Assembly (NCBI GenBank): GCA_963721005.1
Contig: CAVRHR010000005.1
Span: forward strand, 1,302,001-1,366,000
Direction of reading: 5' to 3'
DNA from: VAZQ01 sp963721005
Lineage (GTDB): Bacteria > Pseudomonadota > Alphaproteobacteria > Rhizobiales > Xanthobacteraceae
DNA: 64,000 bases
Shown: positions 20,379 to 29,491 of the stretch, in pieces
Numbering within the stretch: the stretch's first letter is position 1
Layout of the letters: each line of letters starts with the position of its first letter
The notes under the pieces: model-generated
What the model was told of the DNA's origin: nothing
Database searches by the model: none
The model's input: only the letters and a program-made list of their open reading frames with translations
Translations under genes and position numbers: made by a program

Positions 20379-20561
20379 GGTCACGATCTCCCCCCCACTG
20401 AATGCGGGGGGCAGTCTCGGCCGCAATGCTTTGCGCAATCCTTACAATTTTAGGGACTGCGGATCGCATCCGATCCTATTGTTAATGCTGCGATAAGCGC
20501 GAGCTCGTTTACCTTCACGAAGCGTGAAGACGGCTCGCGTGCGCCGCTTGCAAGCAAACTC

Positions 20562-21965
20562 TCAAAGCCCCGAGACCGCCGGCAGCGGCCGCGCCTTGGC
20601 GGTGCGCTCCTGCTTGAGCAGGTCGGCCAGCAGGAACGCGAGGTCGAGCGACTGCTCGGCGTTGAGCCGCGGATCGCAGACCGTGTGGTAGCGGTCGTTG
20701 AGGTCCTCGTCGGTGATGGCGCGCGCGCCGCCGGTGCATTCGGTGACGTTCTGGCCGGTCATCTCCAGATGCACGCCGCCCGCATGGGTGCCTTCGGCGG
20801 CATGCACTTGGAAGAAGGTGCGCACCTCCTTGAGTATCTGGTCGAACGGCCGGGTCTTGTAGCCCGATGCCGAGGTGATGGTGTTGCCGTGCATGGGATC
20901 GCAGGACCACAGCACCACGCGGCCTTCGCGCTCGACCGCCCGCACCATGGCGGGCAAGAGATCGCCCGACTTGTCGGCGCCCAGCCGGCAGATCAGGGTG
21001 AGGCGGCCGGGCTCGTTGTCGGGGTTGAGCACCTCGATGATGCGCAGCATCTCGTCGACCTTGCTCGATGGCCCGCATTTGAGCCCGAGCGGATTCTTGA
21101 TGCCGCGGCAGAACTCCACATGGGCATGATCGATCTGGCGGGTGCGGTCGCCGATCCACAGCATGTGGCCGGAGGTGCAGTACCAGTCGCCGCTGGTGGA
21201 ATCCACGCGGGTCATCGCCTGCTCGTACCCGAGCAGCAGCGCCTCGTGGCTGGTGTAGAATTCGGTCGAGCGCAGCTCCGGATGGCTTTCCAGATCGAGC
21301 CCACAGGCCTGCATGAAGCCTAGCGCCTCCGATATCTGATCGGCGAGCTGCACGTAACGGCGCGATTGCGGGCTGTCCTTGACGAAGCCCAGCACCCATT
21401 GCCGCACATTGCCGAGATTGGCGTAGCCGCCTTGCGCGAACGCGCGCAACAGGTTCAGCGTCGCGGCCGATTGCCGATAGGCCTCGATCTGCCGGCGCGG
21501 ATTGGGAATGCGCGCCTCGGGCGTGAACTCGGTGCCGTTGATGATGTCGCCGCGATAGACCGGAAGCTCCAACCCGTCGCGCTTCTCGACCGGCGAGCTG
21601 CGCGGCTTGGCGAACTGGCCGGCGACGCGGCCGATCTTGACCACCGGCGAGGCCGCCGCATAGGTGAGCACCACCGCCATCTGCAGGAACAGGCGGAAGA
21701 AGTCGCGGATGTTGTTGGCGCCGTGCTCGGCGAAGCTTTCGGCGCAGTCGCCGCCCTGCAGCAGGAAAGCGTTGCCGGCCGCCACCTTGCCCAATGCCTT
21801 GGTGAGGTTGCGGGCTTCACCTGCAAAAACCAGCGGCGGAAAGGTCGCCAGTTGCGCCTCGACCTCGGCTAGCGCGGCCGGGTCGGGGAATTCCGGCATC
21901 TGCAGGATCGGCTTCTTGCGCCAGCCTTCCGGCGTCCATCGCTCGGCCATCCTTCGCTCGGCCAT
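20562..21965 (-). CDS. 3-deoxy-7-phosphoheptulonate synthase, class II (plant type)
   Basis: The 467-residue enzyme condenses PEP and erythrose-4-phosphate, the first step of the shikimate pathway. Class II features are WTPEGWRKKPILQMPEFPD at the N-terminus, LLQGGDCAESF, HMLWIGDRTRQIDHAHVEF, GLKCGPS and HAGGVHLEMTGQNVTECTGG (metal site). The start is ATG 21965, eight bases after GGAGG. No aro gene neighbours it. The gene symbol varies between genomes, so none is given. Confidence 0.93.
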   Translation of the reverse strand: MAERRMAERWTPEGWRKKPILQMPEFPDPAALAEVEAQLATFPPLVFAGEARNLTKALGKVAAGNAFLLQGGDCAESFAEHGANNIRDFFRLFLQMAVVLTYAAASPVVKIGRVAGQFAKPRSSPVEKRDGLELPVYRGDIINGTEFTPEARIPNPRRQIEAYRQSAATLNLLRAFAQGGYANLGNVRQWVLGFVKDSPQSRRYVQLADQISEALGFMQACGLDLESHPELRSTEFYTSHEALLLGYEQAMTRVDSTSGDWYCTSGHMLWIGDRTRQIDHAHVEFCRGIKNPLGLKCGPSSKVDEMLRIIEVLNPDNEPGRLTLICRLGADKSGDLLPAMVRAVEREGRVVLWSCDPMHGNTITSASGYKTRPFDQILKEVRTFFQVHAAEGTHAGGVHLEMTGQNVTECTGGARAITDEDLNDRYHTVCDPRLNAEQSLDLAFLLADLLKQERTAKARPLPAVSGL

Positions 21966-22098
21966 GACATGGCCCTCCAATTACGCTAACGCGCCGTACG
22001 GGCGCTGCTTTCCGCGTGCTCCGCTCGGGCGGGCTTATACACGACCGCAAGCGCCGGAGGCCAGCAAAAGCGCAGCCGCCGTCACGCCCGCGGCCGGA

Positions 22099-23484
22099 TC
22101 ATTCGGCGGCCTGGCGCTCGAAGCTCTCGGCCTTCTCGCGCAACGTCACCAGCTCCTCGCCGGCGGTCGGATGCACCGCCATGACGGCATCGAAATCCGC
22201 CTTGGTGGCCTTCATCTTGACCGCGATGCCGACCAGCTGAATCATCTCGCCGGCATCCGCGCCCGCGATATGGCAGCCCACCACCCGGTCGGTGGTGCCG
22301 TCGACCACGAGCTTCATGAAGGCGCGCGTGTCGCGGCCCGAGAGCGTCGCCTTCATGGGCCGGAACATGGTCTTGTAGATGTCGACCTTGGCGAGCTTGG
22401 CGCAGGCCTCTGCCTGGGTGAGCCCGACGGTGCCGATCTCGGGCTCGGAGAACACCGCGGTCGGCACGTCGGCGTGGTCGACCCGGGTCGGCTTGTTGCC
22501 GAACACTGTATCGGCGAAAGCGTGTCCTTCCCGCACCGCGACCGGCGTGAGATTGATCCGGTTGGTGACATCGCCGACCGCATGAATGTGCGGCACCGAG
22601 GTCTTCGAGAACGCATCGACCGCGATGCCGCCATTGGCGGCGAGCCGCACGCCCGCAGCCTCGAGCCCGAAGCCGTCGACATTGGGGAGCCGGCCGGTCG
22701 CGAACATGACCTTGTCGACCGCCACCTCCTCGCCGTCCGACAGCTGCGCCCGGAACGCGCCTTTGGCCGCCTCCACCCCTTTGACGGTCCGCCCGGTGAT
22801 GATCCTGACGCCGCGCCGCTCCATCTCGGTGCGCAGATGGGCACGCAGGTCATCATCGAAGCCGCGCAGGATGTTCTCGCCGCGATAGACCAGCGTCACC
22901 TCGGAGCCGAGGCCATTGAAGATGGCGGCGAACTCGACCGCGATATAGCCGCCGCCCTGCACCAGCACCCGCTTCGGCAGCGCCTCGAGGTGAAAGGCCT
23001 GGTTGGAGGAGATCACATGCTCGAGGCCCGGGATCGGCGGCCCCATATGGGGCGCCGCTCCGGTCGCAACCAGAATGTGGCGGGCGCGCACGCACTCGCG
23101 GCTCGCCATGAGCCGCACCGTGTGGCGATCCTCCAGCACCGCGCGGGACGCCACGATGCGCACGCCGGCGCGCTCCAGCGCACCCGTGTAGGCCATCTCG
23201 AGCCGGGCGATCTCGCGGTCCTTGTTGGCGATCAGTGTGGCCCAGTCGAAGCTCGGCTGCGGCACCGTCCAGCCGTAACCGGCGGCGTCCTCGAACTCGT
23301 CGGAGAAGCGCGACGCATAGACCAGGAGCTTCTTGGGCACGCAACCGCGAATGACGCAGGTGCCGCCGACCCGAAATTCCTCGGCGATCATCACGCTCGC
23401 CCCATGGCGGGCGGCGATGCGGGCGGCACGCACCCCGCCCGAGCCGGCCCCGATGACGAACAGATCGACATTGTGGTCAGGCAT
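22099..23484 (-). CDS. gor: glutathione-disulfide reductase
   Basis: The 461-residue flavoprotein reduces glutathione disulphide with NADPH. The FAD site is VIGAGSGGVRAARIAARHG, the redox pair is GGTCVIRGCVPKK (Cys43/Cys48), the NADPH-binding region is QGGGYIAVEFAAIFNGLG, and the C-terminal His-Glu dyad is HPTAGEELVTL. Residues GENILRGFDDDLR match glutathione reductase rather than lipoamide dehydrogenase. ATG 23484 overlaps the 3' end of rpiA by 8 nt, so the two are one transcription unit. Confidence 0.93.
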   Translation of the reverse strand: MPDHNVDLFVIGAGSGGVRAARIAARHGASVMIAEEFRVGGTCVIRGCVPKKLLVYASRFSDEFEDAAGYGWTVPQPSFDWATLIANKDREIARLEMAYTGALERAGVRIVASRAVLEDRHTVRLMASRECVRARHILVATGAAPHMGPPIPGLEHVISSNQAFHLEALPKRVLVQGGGYIAVEFAAIFNGLGSEVTLVYRGENILRGFDDDLRAHLRTEMERRGVRIITGRTVKGVEAAKGAFRAQLSDGEEVAVDKVMFATGRLPNVDGFGLEAAGVRLAANGGIAVDAFSKTSVPHIHAVGDVTNRINLTPVAVREGHAFADTVFGNKPTRVDHADVPTAVFSEPEIGTVGLTQAEACAKLAKVDIYKTMFRPMKATLSGRDTRAFMKLVVDGTTDRVVGCHIAGADAGEMIQLVGIAVKMKATKADFDAVMAVHPTAGEELVTLREKAESFERQAAE

Positions 23485-24202
23485 GCTGGTCCGATCGGTT
23501 GTTGGCTTTCTGTCCGACGACCCGAACCCCGTTCGGGCTCGCCAGAATGGCGGTTTGCGCAAGCCCGATGAACAGACCGTGCTCGACCACGCCGGCAATG
23601 CGGGCGAGCCGATCGGCAAGCGCAGCCGGATCGGCGATCCGACCGAGCGCGGCATCGAGAATCCAATGGCCGCAATCGGTGACCAAGGGCGCCCCGTCCT
23701 TGGTCCGGCGCAGCAGCGCCGGCCCCGGGCAATGCGCGGCGGCAGCCGCCGCCTCGACCGCCGCCCGGGTGGTCGCCAATCCGAACGGCACCACCTCGAT
23801 CGGCAAGGGAAACCGTCCCAGCATGGCCACCCATTTGGATTCATCGGCGATGACCACCATGCGGGCGCTGGCGCTGGCGACGATCTTCTCCCGCAACAGC
23901 GCACCGCCCCCGCCCTTGATCAGGCTGAGATCGGGGGCGATCTCGTCGGCCCCGTCCACCGTCAGATCGAGCGCGGGCGTCTCCTCCAGGCTGGTCAGCG
24001 GCACGCCCAAACGCTCGGCGTCCTGGCGCGTGGACTCGGAGGTCGGCACCCCCACGATGCGCAGGCCGGCGCGCACCCGCTCGGCCAGAAGCTCGACGAA
24101 ATGCCGCGCGGTCGAGCCGGTGCCGAGACCCAACCGCATGCCGGGCTCGACGAATTCGAGGGCGCGCGCCGCGGCGGCCCGCTTTTGGCTGTCGATGTCC
24201 AT
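23477..24202 (-). CDS. rpiA: ribose-5-phosphate isomerase A
   Basis: The 241-residue enzyme interconverts ribose-5-phosphate and ribulose-5-phosphate. Motifs are LGLGTGSTARHFVELL (phosphate loop), TVDGADEI (catalytic Asp) and LIKGGGGALLREKIVA (catalytic Glu/Lys). ATG 24202 gives MDIDSQKRAAA. It overlaps gor downstream. Coupling to gor fits supply of pentose-phosphate NADPH to glutathione reduction, but that is inference. It diverges from gph. Confidence 0.93.
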   Translation of the reverse strand: MDIDSQKRAAAARALEFVEPGMRLGLGTGSTARHFVELLAERVRAGLRIVGVPTSESTRQDAERLGVPLTSLEETPALDLTVDGADEIAPDLSLIKGGGGALLREKIVASASARMVVIADESKWVAMLGRFPLPIEVVPFGLATTRAAVEAAAAAAHCPGPALLRRTKDGAPLVTDCGHWILDAALGRIADPAALADRLARIAGVVEHGLFIGLAQTAILASPNGVRVVGQKANNRSDQHA

Positions 24203-24352
24203 CGCGGTTGCGGCTGTCGGGTCGCGGTTGGGGATGGCCTTATCTAGCGATGATCGGCGGGGCCGCATAGGGCCCCGGCGGATATCTGCGCGCCTCCCAG
24301 CCAGCCGGCATGCTTTTCCCCAAGGTGAAAATGCTCTACCGATCGGCGCATC

Positions 24353-25075
24353 ATGGCTTCTCCCACCGTCGTTTTCGATCTGGACGGAACGCTGGTCGAT
24401 ACCGCGCCCGACCTCATCGCCACCCTCAACACCATCCTGGGGGGCGAGGGCCTGCCGCCGATCGCGTTCGCGGCCGCCCGCAACATGGTGGGGGGCGGCG
24501 CCCGGCACATGCTGGAGCGGGGACTGGCGGCTGCCCCCTCCCTTCCCTCCCCCGCAGGCCGGTGGGGACCCGCCGATCTGGAGCGGTTGTGCGGCCAGTT
24601 CATCACGTATTACGCGGACCATATCGCGGATCGCTCGCGTCCGTTTCCAGGCGTGGAGGCCGCGCTCGACACGCTCGCCGGTCGCGGCTGCCGGCTGGCG
24701 GTGTGCACCAACAAGCTCGAATGGCTGGCGCGGCGCTTGCTCGACGCGCTCGGGCTCACGCACCGGTTTGCCGCGATCTGCGGCGCCGACACTTTCGGGG
24801 TGCCGAAGCCGGATGCCGCGATCCTGCACGGGACGGTTGCGCGGGCAGGCGGCCGCCCGGATACCGCCATTATGGTCGGCGACGCTGTCACTGACGTGGC
24901 GGTGGCGCGCGCAGCCGGCATCGCCGTCATCGCGGTGGATTTCGGCTACAGCGAGACCCCGGTCGCCGCGCTTGGTCCGGACCGGATGGTGAGCAGCTTC
25001 GCGCAGCTGCCGGAGGCGGTGTTTGCGCTGCTGGCGGGCCAAAAAGGTGAATTTCTGCAGAAAGTTAATCGGTAA
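24353..25075 (+). CDS. gph: phosphoglycolate phosphatase (HAD family)
   Basis: The 240-residue HAD hydrolase has motif I FDLDGTLVDTAPDL, motif II VCTNK, motif III Lys in FGVPKPD and motif IV MVGDAVTDV. It dephosphorylates 2-phosphoglycolate. Residues 61-73 (APSLPSPAGRWGP) interrupt the cap domain and are encoded by CCCTCCCTTCCCTCCCCC-type sequence resembling the intergenic repeat at 29285. They look like an in-frame repeat insertion. The enzyme otherwise appears intact. Confidence 0.88.
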   Translation: MASPTVVFDLDGTLVDTAPDLIATLNTILGGEGLPPIAFAAARNMVGGGARHMLERGLAAAPSLPSPAGRWGPADLERLCGQFITYYADHIADRSRPFPGVEAALDTLAGRGCRLAVCTNKLEWLARRLLDALGLTHRFAAICGADTFGVPKPDAAILHGTVARAGGRPDTAIMVGDAVTDVAVARAAGIAVIAVDFGYSETPVAALGPDRMVSSFAQLPEAVFALLAGQKGEFLQKVNR

Positions 25076-25226
25076 TTCACCTTATGCTCGCCACACTTAA
25101 GTGACTTTTGGGGAGCAACGGGAAGCCACCCGAAAAGGTACCAAGGTTGCGCCCGTTCGGCCGCGCCCCTATGGTCCTTTGGGGGCGAATGGGGGGTTTC
25201 GGCCGCCTCACTGGTGGGGGATGACC

Positions 25227-25715
25227 ATGAGCAGCATGACCAGGAGCAGCGCGTGTCGCGTGATCGCCGCTGTGGGGTGTGGCTTCGCCCTCGCCGCATG
25301 CTCGATGTCGATGCCCAGCTTCGATTTCTTCAAGTCGACCCCGAGCAGCGAGGTGTTGCGGATCGAGTCCGAGCCGCCGGGCGCAGACGCCCGTACCTCC
25401 CAGGGGCAGACCTGCCGCACACCCTGTGAGATCACGGTGCCCACCGACAGCGAATTGGCGGTGACGGTGCAGATGACCGGCTACCAGCCGCAGACCATGC
25501 CGGTGCGCGCCGACGGCAAAGGGCTCCAGCCCAACCCGGTTTATGTCGAGCTGCAGCCGGCCGCCCCGGTCAAGCCGGTCAGGCCGGCGCCCCCGCCCAA
25601 ACGCAAGACCAGCGCCGCCAGCCCGCCACGCCAGACCCAGGCAGCCGCGCCGCAAAACAACGGCGCTTATCCGGCCACCACCCAGGGCTATCCCTGGCCG
25701 CCGGCACCGCAATAG
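25227..25715 (+). CDS. PEGA-domain lipoprotein
   Basis: The 162-residue protein has a lipoprotein signal (GFALAAC, lipid-modified Cys25). A PEGA-like domain covers about 45-98 (VLRIESEPPGADARTSQGQT, CEITVPTDSELAVTVQMTGY). The tail is a Pro/Gln/Ala-rich periplasmic linker ending AYPATTQGYPWPPAPQ. It is likely anchored in the envelope and may contact peptidoglycan or surface polymers; function is unknown. The start is ATG 25227, with GGGGGATGACC just upstream. Confidence 0.72.
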   Translation: MSSMTRSSACRVIAAVGCGFALAACSMSMPSFDFFKSTPSSEVLRIESEPPGADARTSQGQTCRTPCEITVPTDSELAVTVQMTGYQPQTMPVRADGKGLQPNPVYVELQPAAPVKPVRPAPPPKRKTSAASPPRQTQAAAPQNNGAYPATTQGYPWPPAPQ

Positions 25716-25879
25716 GCGGGCCGGTCGCTGTCACCGCAATAGCCGGCCACCCGGCGCGACAATCCGGCAGCCTGGACGCACTGGCCGATATCGGTCAGAA
25801 TTACCAAATATAATCCAGGATTTCGGCCCTGCTGCGCCTTTCATCCGGCATCGCGTTGCAGCCACGACTGCGGTAGAGA

Positions 25880-26935
25880 ATGCCTATGACCGAAGGCCTC
25901 GCCACGCTCGACCTCGAACGCACCGGTGCCCGGCCGAACGATGATCTGGTCGATCCGTTCGGGCGCGCCATCAGCTATCTGCGGGTCTCGGTGACCGACC
26001 GATGCGATTTCCGCTGCGTGTACTGCATGGCGGAGGACATGACGTTCCTGCCCAAGGCCGATCTGCTCAGCCTCGAGGAGCTCGATCGCCTTTGTGGCGT
26101 GTTCATCGCGAAGGGCGTGCGCAAGCTGCGGCTCACCGGCGGCGAGCCGCTGGTGCGGCGCGGGATCATGACGCTGGTCGCCTCACTCTCGCGCCATCTC
26201 GCCTCGGGCGCGCTCGACGAGCTCACCATCACCACCAACGGCTCGCAGCTCGCCAAATATGCCGCCGAGCTCGCCGGCCACGGCGTCAAGCGCATCAACG
26301 TCTCGCTCGATACGCTCGATCCCGACAAGTTCCGCGCCATCACCCGCTGGGGCGAGCTCGACAAGGTCGAGGCCGGCATCGCGGCGGCGCTCGCCGCCGG
26401 CCTGCAGGTGAAGATCAACGCGGTCGCGCTCAAGGGCGTCAACGAGGACGAGCTCGGCGATCTGGTGGCCTGGGCGCACGGGCGCGGCATGGATCTCACC
26501 ATCATCGAGGTGATGCCGCTCGGCGATATCGGGGCCGGAAGGCTCGAGCAGTATCTGCCGCTCTCGCTGGTGCGCGCGCGCCTGGCGCAGCGCTACACCC
26601 TCGACGAGATCGATTACCGCACCGGCGGGCCGGCGCGCTTCGTCAAGGTCAAGGAGACCGGCGGACGACTCGGCTTCATCACCCCCCTCACCCACAATTT
26701 CTGCGAATCCTGCAACCGGGTGCGCCTCACCTGCACCGGCACGCTCTACATGTGCCTGGGCCAGGAGGACGCCGCCGACCTGCGCACCCCGTTGCGACTG
26801 TCGCCGCACGACGGAGCGCTCGCCGCCGCCATCGACGAGGCGATTTCGCGCAAGCCCAAGGGCCACGATTTCATCATCGACCGCCGCCACCAGCGCCCCG
26901 CATTGGCGCGCCACATGAGCGTGACCGGCGGGTAG
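25880..26935 (+). CDS. moaA: GTP 3',8-cyclase MoaA (molybdopterin biosynthesis)
   Basis: The 351-residue radical-SAM enzyme performs the first step of molybdenum cofactor synthesis. CDFRCVYC (Cys42, 46, 49) binds the N-terminal 4Fe-4S/SAM cluster. NFCESCNRVRLTCTGTLYMC binds the C-terminal cluster. RLTGGEPLVRRG and the C-terminal GG are also family hallmarks. The Mo cofactor is needed by the aldehyde oxidoreductase at 57168. Start 25880 or the in-frame ATG 25886. Confidence 0.94.
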   Translation: MPMTEGLATLDLERTGARPNDDLVDPFGRAISYLRVSVTDRCDFRCVYCMAEDMTFLPKADLLSLEELDRLCGVFIAKGVRKLRLTGGEPLVRRGIMTLVASLSRHLASGALDELTITTNGSQLAKYAAELAGHGVKRINVSLDTLDPDKFRAITRWGELDKVEAGIAAALAAGLQVKINAVALKGVNEDELGDLVAWAHGRGMDLTIIEVMPLGDIGAGRLEQYLPLSLVRARLAQRYTLDEIDYRTGGPARFVKVKETGGRLGFITPLTHNFCESCNRVRLTCTGTLYMCLGQEDAADLRTPLRLSPHDGALAAAIDEAISRKPKGHDFIIDRRHQRPALARHMSVTGG

Positions 26936-26942
26936 ATGCAGC

Positions 26943-27122
26943 GTTCCTCGCCCCGCGTGCGGGGAGAGGGTGACATGGCACCTCGGACAATCCGATCTCG
27001 GCCCGGTGAGGGGGCGTTTCCACAGGCTCAGACTCGCGGTGACGCCCCCTCATCCCACCTTCTCCATAGCCCGTCGAAGACGGGCGTAAACGCCCTAATG
27101 GCACGCGGGGAGAAGGAGTGAA
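26943..27122. repeat. mosaic intergenic repeat, copy B (inverted)
   Basis: This ~180-bp element is the inverse orientation of the copy at 46917. Its left end GTTCCTCGCCCCGCGTGCGG mirrors that copy's right end. It contains the hairpin GCCCGTC-GAA-GACGGGC and the complementary GGGGGCGTTTCC / GACGCCCCC arms. It ends GGAGTGAA like copy A. It separates moaA from the converging mrp-like gene. Confidence 0.8.
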
Positions 27123-27148
27123 ACGCAACGCGTCCCTGACGTGGTCGA

Positions 27149-28282
27149 TCACGCCTCGATCACGATGCTGGGCGCCACGCGGGTCGCGCCCTTGATCTCA
27201 TCGCGCACCTTGGCGGCGATGTCGCGATAGACCGCGGCGAGAGGGCCGTCGGGCGCGGTCGCCACCACCGGCAGTCCGGCGTCCGATTTCTCGCGGATGT
27301 CCATGTGCAGCGGCACCTCGCCCAGGAACGGCACGCCCAGCCGCTCGGCCTCGTGGCGGGCGCCGCCATGGCTGAAGATGTCGGAGCGGGTGCCGCATTG
27401 CGGGCACAAGAAGTAGCTCATGTTCTCGATGATGCCGAGCACCGGCACGTTCACGCGCCGGAACATCGCGATGCCGCGCCGCGCATCGATCAGCGCGAGG
27501 TCCTGCGGGGTGGAGACGATGACGGCGCCCTTGAGCGGCACCTGCTGCGCCATGGTGAGCTGCGCATCGCCGGTGCCGGGCGGCATGTCCACCACCATGA
27601 CGTCGAGCGCGCCCCACTCGACCTCGCGCAGCATCTGGGTCAAGGCCGAGATCACCATCGGGCCGCGCCAGATCATCGGGGTTTCCTCGTCGATCAGGAA
27701 TCCGATCGACATCACGGTCAGGCCGTAGCGGGTGATCGGCTTGAGCCTGGTGCCGCCGAGCGTCTGCGGCCGTTCCTTGATGGCGAGCAGCCTGGGCAGC
27801 GACGGGCCGTAGATGTCGGCGTCCAGGATGCCGACCTTGAGGCCGAGATCGCGCAAGCCGAGCGCCAGGTTGACGGCGGTGGTCGACTTGCCGACGCCGC
27901 CCTTGCCGGACGCCACCGCGATGATGGCCTCGACGCCTGGAACGCCGATCGGGGACGGGGCGCCGCGGGCCGCGGCTTGCGGCGCGGCGGCGCGCGCAGC
28001 GCCGGGCGCAGCACCTGCGCCGGGCGGCCCGCCCTTGCGCTCGGCCGTGAGCGCGACCAGCGCCGACTGCACGCCGGGCACCGCCCGCGCCGCCGCCTCG
28101 GCGCGATCGCGCACGCCTTCCCAGGCCTGCACCGCCGCGGCATCGACCGTGATCGAGAAGAACACCTTGCCGTCGCTCACCATCACGTCCGACAGCTTGC
28201 CGCTCGCGGTGAGCGCGGCGCCATCGGGGCCGGCGATCCGGGCGAGGCTGTCGAGAATCTGTTGCTTGGTCGGTGCCATCAT
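27149..28282 (-). CDS. apbC: Mrp/ApbC-family Fe-S cluster carrier ATPase
   Basis: The 377-residue protein has an N-terminal MIP18/DUF59 domain (about 1-85), an Ala/Pro-rich linker, and a deviant Walker A GKGGVGKSTTAVNLA near residue 122. DMPPGTGDAQLTMAQ and the cluster-binding CPQC motif (NMSYFLCPQCGTRSDIFSHG) follow. Family members bind and transfer Fe-S clusters to apoproteins, possibly including MoaA. Two consecutive ATGs (28282, 28279) are candidate starts. Confidence 0.9.
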   Translation of the reverse strand: MMAPTKQQILDSLARIAGPDGAALTASGKLSDVMVSDGKVFFSITVDAAAVQAWEGVRDRAEAAARAVPGVQSALVALTAERKGGPPGAGAAPGAARAAAPQAAARGAPSPIGVPGVEAIIAVASGKGGVGKSTTAVNLALGLRDLGLKVGILDADIYGPSLPRLLAIKERPQTLGGTRLKPITRYGLTVMSIGFLIDEETPMIWRGPMVISALTQMLREVEWGALDVMVVDMPPGTGDAQLTMAQQVPLKGAVIVSTPQDLALIDARRGIAMFRRVNVPVLGIIENMSYFLCPQCGTRSDIFSHGGARHEAERLGVPFLGEVPLHMDIREKSDAGLPVVATAPDGPLAAVYRDIAAKVRDEIKGATRVAPSIVIEA

Positions 28283-28398
28283 TTGCTCTTGCAGGTTTGC
28301 GCCCGCACCATGGCGACGGTGTCGGATCGGTTCTATAGACTTGGCCGACATATAGGCATTGCGGGCCGCGAGCGGCACGAAAAAAGCGAGGAGGAAGC

Positions 28399-29268
28399 AT
28401 GGCCAAGGTGGCATTTCTCGGTCTCGGCGTCATGGGCTACCCGATGGCCGGACACCTCGAGGGCAAGGGCGGTCACGAGGTCACGGTCTACAACCGCACC
28501 GCCGCCAAGGCCGAGCAATGGGTGGCCCGGCACGGCGGCCGCAGCGCTGCGACGCCCCGGCAGGCGGCGCAGGGACAGGACTTCGTCATGACCTGCGTCG
28601 GCAACGACAACGATCTGCGCGAGGTGACGCTGGGGCCGGACGGCGCGTTTGCCGGCATCGGCAAGGGCACCGTGTTCGTCGACCACACCACCGCCTCGGC
28701 GGAGATCGCGCGCGAGCTGCATGCCGAGGCCGGCAAGCGCGGCTTCGATTACATCGACGCGCCGGTCTCCGGCGGCCAGGCCGGCGCCGAGAACGGCGTG
28801 CTCACCGTGATGTGCGGCGGCGATGCGGCGCCCTATGGGCGCGCCGAAAGCGTCATCATGGCCTATGCCCGTATGTGCAAGCTGCTGGGACCCTCAGGCG
28901 CCGGCCAGCTCACCAAGATGGTCAACCAGATCTGCATCGGCGGGCTGGTGCAGGCTTTGGCGGAAGGCATCCACTTCGCCCACAAGGCCGGCCTCGACGT
29001 CGAGGCGGTGATCGAGACCATCTCGAAAGGGGCGGCGCAGTCCTGGCAGATGGAGAACCGTTACAAGACCATGAACGCCGGCAAGTTCGATTTCGGCTTC
29101 GCGGTCGATTGGATGCGCAAGGACCTCTCCATTTGTCTCGCCGAGGCGCGCCGCAACGGCGCGCAGCTGCCGGTCACCGCCCTGGTCGATCAGCTCTATG
29201 CGGAGGTGCAGAAGATGGGCGGGCGACGTTGGGACACCTCGAGCCTGCTGGCGCGCCTGGAGCGGTGA
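28399..29268 (+). CDS. 3-hydroxyisobutyrate dehydrogenase-like oxidoreductase
   Basis: The 289-residue beta-hydroxyacid dehydrogenase has the Rossmann motif FLGLGVMGYPMAGHL and the substrate motif DAPVSGGQAGAENG. The catalytic-lysine helix is GQLTKMVNQICIGGLVQALAEG (Lys near 172). It is close to 3-hydroxyisobutyrate or tartronate-semialdehyde reductases; the exact substrate is uncertain. It could feed mmsA, which is 26 kb away. A strong inverted-repeat element follows directly. Confidence 0.85.
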   Translation: MAKVAFLGLGVMGYPMAGHLEGKGGHEVTVYNRTAAKAEQWVARHGGRSAATPRQAAQGQDFVMTCVGNDNDLREVTLGPDGAFAGIGKGTVFVDHTTASAEIARELHAEAGKRGFDYIDAPVSGGQAGAENGVLTVMCGGDAAPYGRAESVIMAYARMCKLLGPSGAGQLTKMVNQICIGGLVQALAEGIHFAHKAGLDVEAVIETISKGAAQSWQMENRYKTMNAGKFDFGFAVDWMRKDLSICLAEARRNGAQLPVTALVDQLYAEVQKMGGRRWDTSSLLARLER

Positions 29269-29284
29269 AGCTTCTTCTTACCTT

Positions 29285-29418
29285 CCCTCCCCCTGCAAGG
29301 GGGAGGTCGACCCGCAAAGCGGGTCGGGTGGGGGTCCCGCCACAAGCTCTGAGTTTGCTGGGAGGCGGGACCCCCACCCGGCGCCTTCGGCGCCACCCTC
29401 CCCCTTGCAGGGGGAGGG
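29285..29418. repeat. 134-bp element with perfect 22-bp terminal inverted repeats
   Basis: The ends are CCCTCCCCCTGCAAGGGGGA GG (29285-29306) and its exact reverse complement (29397-29418). Inside are a GACCCGC-AAA-GCGGGTC hairpin, a nested GTGGGGGTCCCGCC / GGCGGGACCCCCAC pair, and GGCGCC-TTC-GGCGCC. The structure is MITE-like and would fold completely. No coding capacity. Confidence 0.85.
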
Positions 29419-29491
29419 ATTCAGGCAGCAGGCTGGGCTCGGCGACCAATCCTTCGTTAACCAGGGATTTTAGCGGTCTCTTAAGCCTCAT

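Noticed and set aside
17073..20453. An 1126-codon plus-strand frame opposite nadE, dgkA and the barrel gene.
   Set aside because: It crosses three real genes on the other strand and has no recognisable domain; a high-GC shadow.
22099..23904. Longer gor starting at 23904.
   Set aside because: The extension lies inside rpiA in another frame and lacks any homology; the flavin-binding N-terminus begins at ATG 23484.
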